Shown here: piece by piece, positions 59,948 through 64,000 of the stretch | Layout of the letters: every line of letters starts with the position of its first letter | Position numbering within the stretch: the first letter of the stretch is position 1 | NCBI GenBank assembly: GCA_015057115.1 | Contig: SVEZ01000001.1 | Span: 62,001 to 126,000 of the forward strand | Reading direction: 5' to 3' | DNA from: Lachnospiraceae bacterium | GTDB lineage: Bacteria; Bacillota; Clostridia; Lachnospirales; Lachnospiraceae | DNA length: 64,000 bases | Position numbers and translations under genes: made by a program | Notes under the pieces: generated by a model | Database searches by the model: none | What the model saw: the letters and a program-made list of their open reading frames with translations, nothing else | What the model was told of the DNA's origin: nothing

Positions 59948-60748
59948 TTATGATTCCAGCCAGCGTTGCAGTCTTCTCTCTGCCTCTTTTACATCCAGCG
60001 GGCAGCCCTCAAATTCCATGGAAAACAATACATCTACTCCCACCTGATATCCGGCTCTTTCGTATTCATCCAGTTTTTTCATATTCTTTTGTACATAATC
60101 CTCGCTATCCACTAATCCAAAATGCTCCCAGACTGCCGTTTTTCGCTTTTTCACATTCAATAACAAGAAATCCGGGAAGTTATCCCGCCCATGTAACGAT
60201 AAGCATGCTTCATACTGGTAAGGTATCCCTTTCCGATGGAACAAATTCGCCAGAAGCACTTCGCTTTTAGAGCGCACCTTCTCTCCCCGATCTGTAACAT
60301 ACTTTCCTTCTTCATAATAGCAATTCTGACTTCCGGGATGTTCTCTATACCAACGCTCTATATATTCATCTTTCGGAAGAATCACCGGGTCAACCAACTC
60401 TTGCCTTCCCTTGCCCATTTTTTCGTATACTTCTTCCTCTGCATAGGGATTATAGTCTTTAAGGAAACGGTCTATTGCACTGCGGGTTTGATGAATTTGT
60501 TTTAACATCTTCTCATCATAATGCATCTGCACCATCTTTCGAATACTATCGGTTTGGTTCTTTGACATGTATCGTTCTTTTTCCTCTCCCACAGACCTGA
60601 AATAATAACGATATTTTCCCCGACACGGTGTAATTCGAAGTCGTCCCTCCGGTACCGTTCCAATATAACGCTTGTTTTTCCGTACACTTTTCTCCAGTTG
60701 ATCCAATTCTATCAACCGCTCCTCTAACAGCTTCTTGAATTGTTCCAT
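59948..60748 (-). CDS. Restriction-fold (PD-(D/E)XK-like) hypothetical
   Basis: 266 aa. Paralogue of 12955-13788. C-terminal blocks KVRSKSEVLLANLFHRKGIP, YQYEACLSL, PDFLLLNVKKRKTAVWEHFG and VDSEDYVQKNMKKL. N-terminal helical part with a small beta region (GRLRITPCRGKYRYYFRSVG). The E/D/E-H spacing fits a PD-(D/E)XK-type nuclease core, unproven. The start at 60748 follows CGGAGGATTTA; an ATG at 60778 lies upstream of that site. Confidence 0.65.
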   Translation of the reverse strand: MEQFKKLLEERLIELDQLEKSVRKNKRYIGTVPEGRLRITPCRGKYRYYFRSVGEEKERYMSKNQTDSIRKMVQMHYDEKMLKQIHQTRSAIDRFLKDYNPYAEEEVYEKMGKGRQELVDPVILPKDEYIERWYREHPGSQNCYYEEGKYVTDRGEKVRSKSEVLLANLFHRKGIPYQYEACLSLHGRDNFPDFLLLNVKKRKTAVWEHFGLVDSEDYVQKNMKKLDEYERAGYQVGVDVLFSMEFEGCPLDVKEAERRLQRWLES

Positions 60749-60918
60749 TAAATCCTCCGTTCTTACATATTTTTTCATTGGGTTCGGGTCACCTGCAGGA
60801 ACGCAAGCCGACCTGAAAGATTTTTCTTAGAATATCTTTAGATGGAAATATCATAATACGAATTCTATCTGAGCGCAATGCTTTTCGATGATATAAATTA
60901 TGAAATTTGATTTTTTGT

Positions 60919-61330
60919 CAGCCACATTTTTCATCTCTTCACTTTGGCTTATCACTCATTTTATGAAAATCCAAATTCCGCAAGCCACTTTACCAGTTAG
61001 GTAAATATGGCTGACAGCCGAAAGTATGCTTTTTGATTTTTCGAAAGCCATAATCTATATTTCAAAGATATGGCTGACGGCATTCCACGATTTCAATGCT
61101 TCCCTTCTCGCAACTCCTCTCATCCTGTCAGCCACGCAACTTTATTCAGCAAGATTGGCTTACACAATCGTCGATTTCATCCCAGAGAGCGTCAGCCAAA
61201 TTGTGCCTTTGTGACGTCTTGGCTTACGTTTTTTCGGATTTCATGTTTTGAAGCATCAGCCAAATTGCACGATTGCGCGCTTCGGCTTACACTTTTCCGG
61301 ATTTCATAGTTTGAAGAATCAGCCGAATCC
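60919..61330. repeat. Array of seven stem-loop units, ~64-nt period
   Basis: TCAGCCA-type arms begin at about 60919, 60982, 61046, 61128, 61192, 61257 and 61319 (steps 63, 64, 82, 64, 65, 62). Each but the last is followed some 25 nt later by a TGGCT arm. Units at 61220-61264 and 61283-61327 share CGGATTTCAT and TTTGAAG cores. It lies in a gene-free 660-bp gap, before the murF terminator. Same period as the array at 2930-3262, with different arms. Confidence 0.8.
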
Positions 61331-61405
61331 AAACTTTCTGCATTCCGGGCTGCCTTTCGCGCCGGCTACTCCGCCCTTCGCACCTCAAAGCCCCTGCTCA
61401 TAGCG

Positions 61406-61433
61406 CAAGAAAAGCCCCACAAAAGGGGGCTCT
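61406..61433 (-). terminator. murF terminator
   Basis: Minus strand AAGAGCCCCC / GGGGCTTTTC stem with an A/T loop; T-rich end. Confidence 0.75.
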
Positions 61434-61438
61434 TCTAT

Positions 61439-62800
61439 CTATAACGCTTCTACAATTGTTTCAAACTGCATGAAATGGGATGCCTTTACTAAGATGGTAT
61501 CCCCCGCTTTCTTCTCAGAAAGCAGTGCCTTTACCAATGCATCCTTATCTGTAAAATGTTTCACACTGCTGTTTCCCAAGGATGCGGCTCCGGATGCCAG
61601 TGACTTGGCTAGTTCGCCGGTACAGTACACCAAGTCAATTCCTTTCTCCGCTGCAAAACATCCTACTTCAAAATGAAGTTCCTTTTCTCGTTCTCCCAGC
61701 TCGCCCATATCACCGAGTACTGCAATCTTACGTCCTTTGGCATTTGCCAGAACGGACAAAGATGCCTTCATAGATGCCGGATTGGCATTATAGCAATCGT
61801 CCACGATAATACAGCCATCCTTCTCAAACCGGCGATTTCTTCCGGCAACGGCACCCACAGTTTCCACACCCTGCTTCATTTCTGCAAGGGACAAACCTAA
61901 ATGGCTTGCCACGCAAAGGGCTGCCATGGCATTTAATACATTATGCTCTCCCGGAAGCGGAATGGTTGCAGTAAATTCTTCGCCATTTACATGGAAGGTT
62001 GCCGCCTGTCCATCTTCTCCCACCGGATGACTATCGGTAGCGTATACCGTATAATTTGAATCACTGCCAAAGCCGTATCCCATGCGCTTCACGCCTTCCG
62101 GCGCTTTAACTGTACACAGCTTTTCATCTGCGTCGTTAAGAACCAAAAGTCCTCCTTCCGGCAGGTATGGCAGAACTTCCGTCTTTGCCTTCAATACGCC
62201 ATCCCTGTCGTGAAGACATTCCAAATGGCAGTCACCGATATTGGTCATAACCACCATGTCCGGATGTGCGATTTCACTTAAACGAGTCATTTCCCCAAAA
62301 TCCGAAATTCCCATTTCCACAACGCCAATCTCATGGGTTTCTTCAATAGAAAGCAGGGTCAGGGGCAATCCGATTTCGTTATTCAGATTTCCGGCTGTCT
62401 TCTGCACGGAAAAATGAGTTCCCAAAACACTGGCAATCATTTCCTTCGTACTGGTTTTGCCAACACTTCCGATAACACCGATGATCTTCGCCGATAATTG
62501 TTTCCTATAATATGCCGCCAAATCTTTCAACGCCTGAGGGCAGGATTCTACCTTAATATAGTCGGTTCCCTCCGGCAAAATTTCTTCAGAAAAAACCATG
62601 GCGGCGCCGGCTTCATAAGCCCCGGGAATAAATCTGTGAGCATCTACCTTGGCTCCCCTAAACGGAATAAACAAATCCCCTTTCTTCACTTCCCGATTAT
62701 CCTTCACTACTCCGGTAATCACACTTTTCAGTTTCTCCGGATTACCCACATATTCGCCGCCAACGGCGCGGCACACTTCTTCAATCGTTAATGGTTTCAT
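61439..62800 (-). CDS. murF: UDP-MurNAc-tripeptide--D-Ala-D-Ala ligase
   Basis: 453 aa, normal length. Last cytoplasmic step of muropeptide synthesis. Substrate domain DLFIPFRGAKVDAHRFIPGA, ATP-binding IIGVIGSVGKTSTKEMIASV (~110), VVEMGISDFGEM, and IIVDDCYNANPASMKASL (~325). RBS AAAGGA. It lies 38 nt after the MATE gene, so the two may be one transcript. Confidence 0.95.
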   Translation of the reverse strand: MKPLTIEEVCRAVGGEYVGNPEKLKSVITGVVKDNREVKKGDLFIPFRGAKVDAHRFIPGAYEAGAAMVFSEEILPEGTDYIKVESCPQALKDLAAYYRKQLSAKIIGVIGSVGKTSTKEMIASVLGTHFSVQKTAGNLNNEIGLPLTLLSIEETHEIGVVEMGISDFGEMTRLSEIAHPDMVVMTNIGDCHLECLHDRDGVLKAKTEVLPYLPEGGLLVLNDADEKLCTVKAPEGVKRMGYGFGSDSNYTVYATDSHPVGEDGQAATFHVNGEEFTATIPLPGEHNVLNAMAALCVASHLGLSLAEMKQGVETVGAVAGRNRRFEKDGCIIVDDCYNANPASMKASLSVLANAKGRKIAVLGDMGELGEREKELHFEVGCFAAEKGIDLVYCTGELAKSLASGAASLGNSSVKHFTDKDALVKALLSEKKAGDTILVKASHFMQFETIVEAL

Positions 62801-62838
62801 GAAAAATCCTTTCTAATCCCGCCTAAGCAAAATTTCCT

Positions 62839-64000
62839 TTAATCATATTTAACGGCACCCTTTTTCCAGTACCCCTTCTTAAAGAGTATTCCAAGCACTC
62901 CCGACTTGGTTACATTCTCAGCAATCATACAACTCCAGACTGCCACCAACCCAAGTCCCAGCCAGTGAACGCAGATATAGGTCATGCCCACCCGGACAAT
63001 CCACATGGTACAGATTCCCACAATAAAAGTGGTTTTGGTGTTTCCGACTCCGTTAAAAATACCCTCCATCATAATCAGAGCTCCGTAAATCGGCTCGGAA
63101 ACCGCCACCATCTTAAGAGCAATCACACCCTGGGCGATAACCTCGGCATCCTTGGTAAACAGTCCCATCATAAACTGAGGGAAGATAAATAACAGCGCTC
63201 CTGTAAAAGTCATAATCAGCACTGTAATTAAAATCAACAGTTTTGCCATGTGGTCCGTCTTCTTTTCGTTTCCTTCACCCATGGCATTTCCAATAAGGGT
63301 GGAACCCGCATCCTGCATACCAAAGCCCGGAATATAAAACATTTCCTCTGCGGTAATGGCGATAGAATGAGCTGCCAGCGTAACGGTTCCAAGCTTTGCC
63401 ACCAAGGAGGTAAAAGCGGTATATCCGGAAAACACTGCCAAGCGCTGGATTGCCAGGGGCAGTCCAACTCGCACGCATTGATACATAACGTGACGGTTCA
63501 AACGTTTGCTCTGTTTATGCGGTGATAAAAGCGGATTCTTCCACACTGCCCATAACATTGCCAACCCGCCAAACACCGATGCAATGGCGGTTCCCAAAGC
63601 AGCCCCCGCAACTCCTAAACCTGCACCCGGCATAAAAACAGTCTTCCCCAGCACCGCAATATGTCTGCTTTCATATATTAAGAAATAATTTCCGATAATG
63701 TTAATCACATTCATCAGCGTATTGATTACCATTGGCGTTTTGGTGTCGCCGGTTCCCCTAATTACACAGCTTAGCACCATATCCATGGATTTCAGCACAA
63801 AAGCGCCTCCCGTAATTGCCAAATAGTAAGTAGCATCCCGACACACACCGGGTTCGCCGCCCATCCACTTGGGCAAAAAAGGTGACAGCGCCAACACCCC
63901 TGCGCTGATGATTACTCCCACAATCAACGCAAGATAAATACCTTGCACCGCTGCAGTTTTCAATTCTTTGTAATTCTTTGCTCCATTGTTTCTGGCCACA
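62839..64000 (-). CDS. MATE family efflux transporter (N-terminus beyond window)
   Basis: 386 codons to the window edge; the 5' part is missing. Multi-pass MatE protein: GGAFVLKSMDMVLSCVIRGT, then GDTKTPMVINTLMNVINIIG, is the typical helix 4-5 region, and PIYGALIMMEGIFNGVGNTK is its counterpart in the second half. Exports cationic drugs or metabolites by cation exchange. The GTG at the edge is not taken as a start because the first half of the family fold is absent. Confidence 0.9.
   Translation of the reverse strand, partial: VARNNGAKNYKELKTAAVQGIYLALIVGVIISAGVLALSPFLPKWMGGEPGVCRDATYYLAITGGAFVLKSMDMVLSCVIRGTGDTKTPMVINTLMNVINIIGNYFLIYESRHIAVLGKTVFMPGAGLGVAGAALGTAIASVFGGLAMLWAVWKNPLLSPHKQSKRLNRHVMYQCVRVGLPLAIQRLAVFSGYTAFTSLVAKLGTVTLAAHSIAITAEEMFYIPGFGMQDAGSTLIGNAMGEGNEKKTDHMAKLLILITVLIMTFTGALLFIFPQFMMGLFTKDAEVIAQGVIALKMVAVSEPIYGALIMMEGIFNGVGNTKTTFIVGICTMWIVRVGMTYICVHWLGLGLVAVWSCMIAENVTKSGVLGILFKKGYWKKGAVKYD

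Noticed and set aside
60919-61330. CRISPR array interpretation of the second array
   Set aside because: Same reasons; arms alternate in orientation and spacers are themselves related.
1-64000. tRNA or rRNA genes
   Set aside because: None recognised by eye on either strand; a covariance-model scan could still find one I missed.

Overview
The window looks like a chromosomal segment of a spore-forming, low-to-moderate GC member of the Bacillota, most like Lachnospiraceae or a near relative. This is inferred from the genes spoIIID, the dipicolinate synthase pair dpaA/dpaB, a SipL-like spore morphogenesis protein, a Veg protein behind a near-consensus sigma-A promoter, and a T-box leader on leuS. 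No 16S rRNA, tRNA or other phylogenetic marker RNA was seen, so no species is claimed.

Layout. (1) 1-6.3 kb: an NhaC-type antiporter (cut by the window edge), a Nudix hydrolase, a MerR regulator with a membrane tail, an array of stem-loop repeats with a ~63-nt period, a RibD/DHFR-like reductase with an ArsC/Spx-like protein, and an AraC-like gene broken by one in-frame stop. (2) 6.3-14 kb, mostly minus strand: methyltransferases, a membrane protein, an XRE + RhuM-Fic pair that looks like a toxin-antitoxin module, an XRE-AbrB regulator with a DUF89 protein and an acyltransferase, and a restriction-fold protein. (3) 14.1-22.8 kb: a decayed mobile island flanked by two 34-bp direct repeats. It holds an integrase remnant, an internally deleted IS256-type element, truncated or frameshifted genes, two MerR circuits with 19-bp-spacer promoters and a BtrH-like protein. 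(4) 22.9-32.6 kb: a one-directional accessory block directly 3' of guaA, with AbiH, a large putative nuclease with a Cys-rich motif, a class III nucleotide cyclase with a coiled-coil partner, one intact and one broken AlbA-type ATPase, and several unrecognised proteins. It reads as an anti-phage defence island. (5) 32.7-64 kb: mostly core genes (guaA, spoIIID, a citrate-type two-component system, dpaAB, trxB, apt, an NlpC/P60 hydrolase, sipL, veg, plsC, leuS, murF, a MATE transporter). Interspersed are a 1.6-kilo-residue surface protein behind LytTR-like direct repeats, an AAA_14/DUF4143 ATPase with paired palindromic operators, and a second ~64-nt-period stem-loop array.

How it fits together. 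The core half combines sporulation and cell-envelope functions. The accessory half has been assembled by repeated insertion and decay. At least seven genes there carry a single stop, short duplication or 1-nt frameshift, several at homopolymers, so either decay is active or the assembly contains indel errors. The strongest candidates for undescribed biology are the cyclase/coiled-coil protein with its AbiH and nuclease neighbours, and the two period-matched stem-loop arrays.
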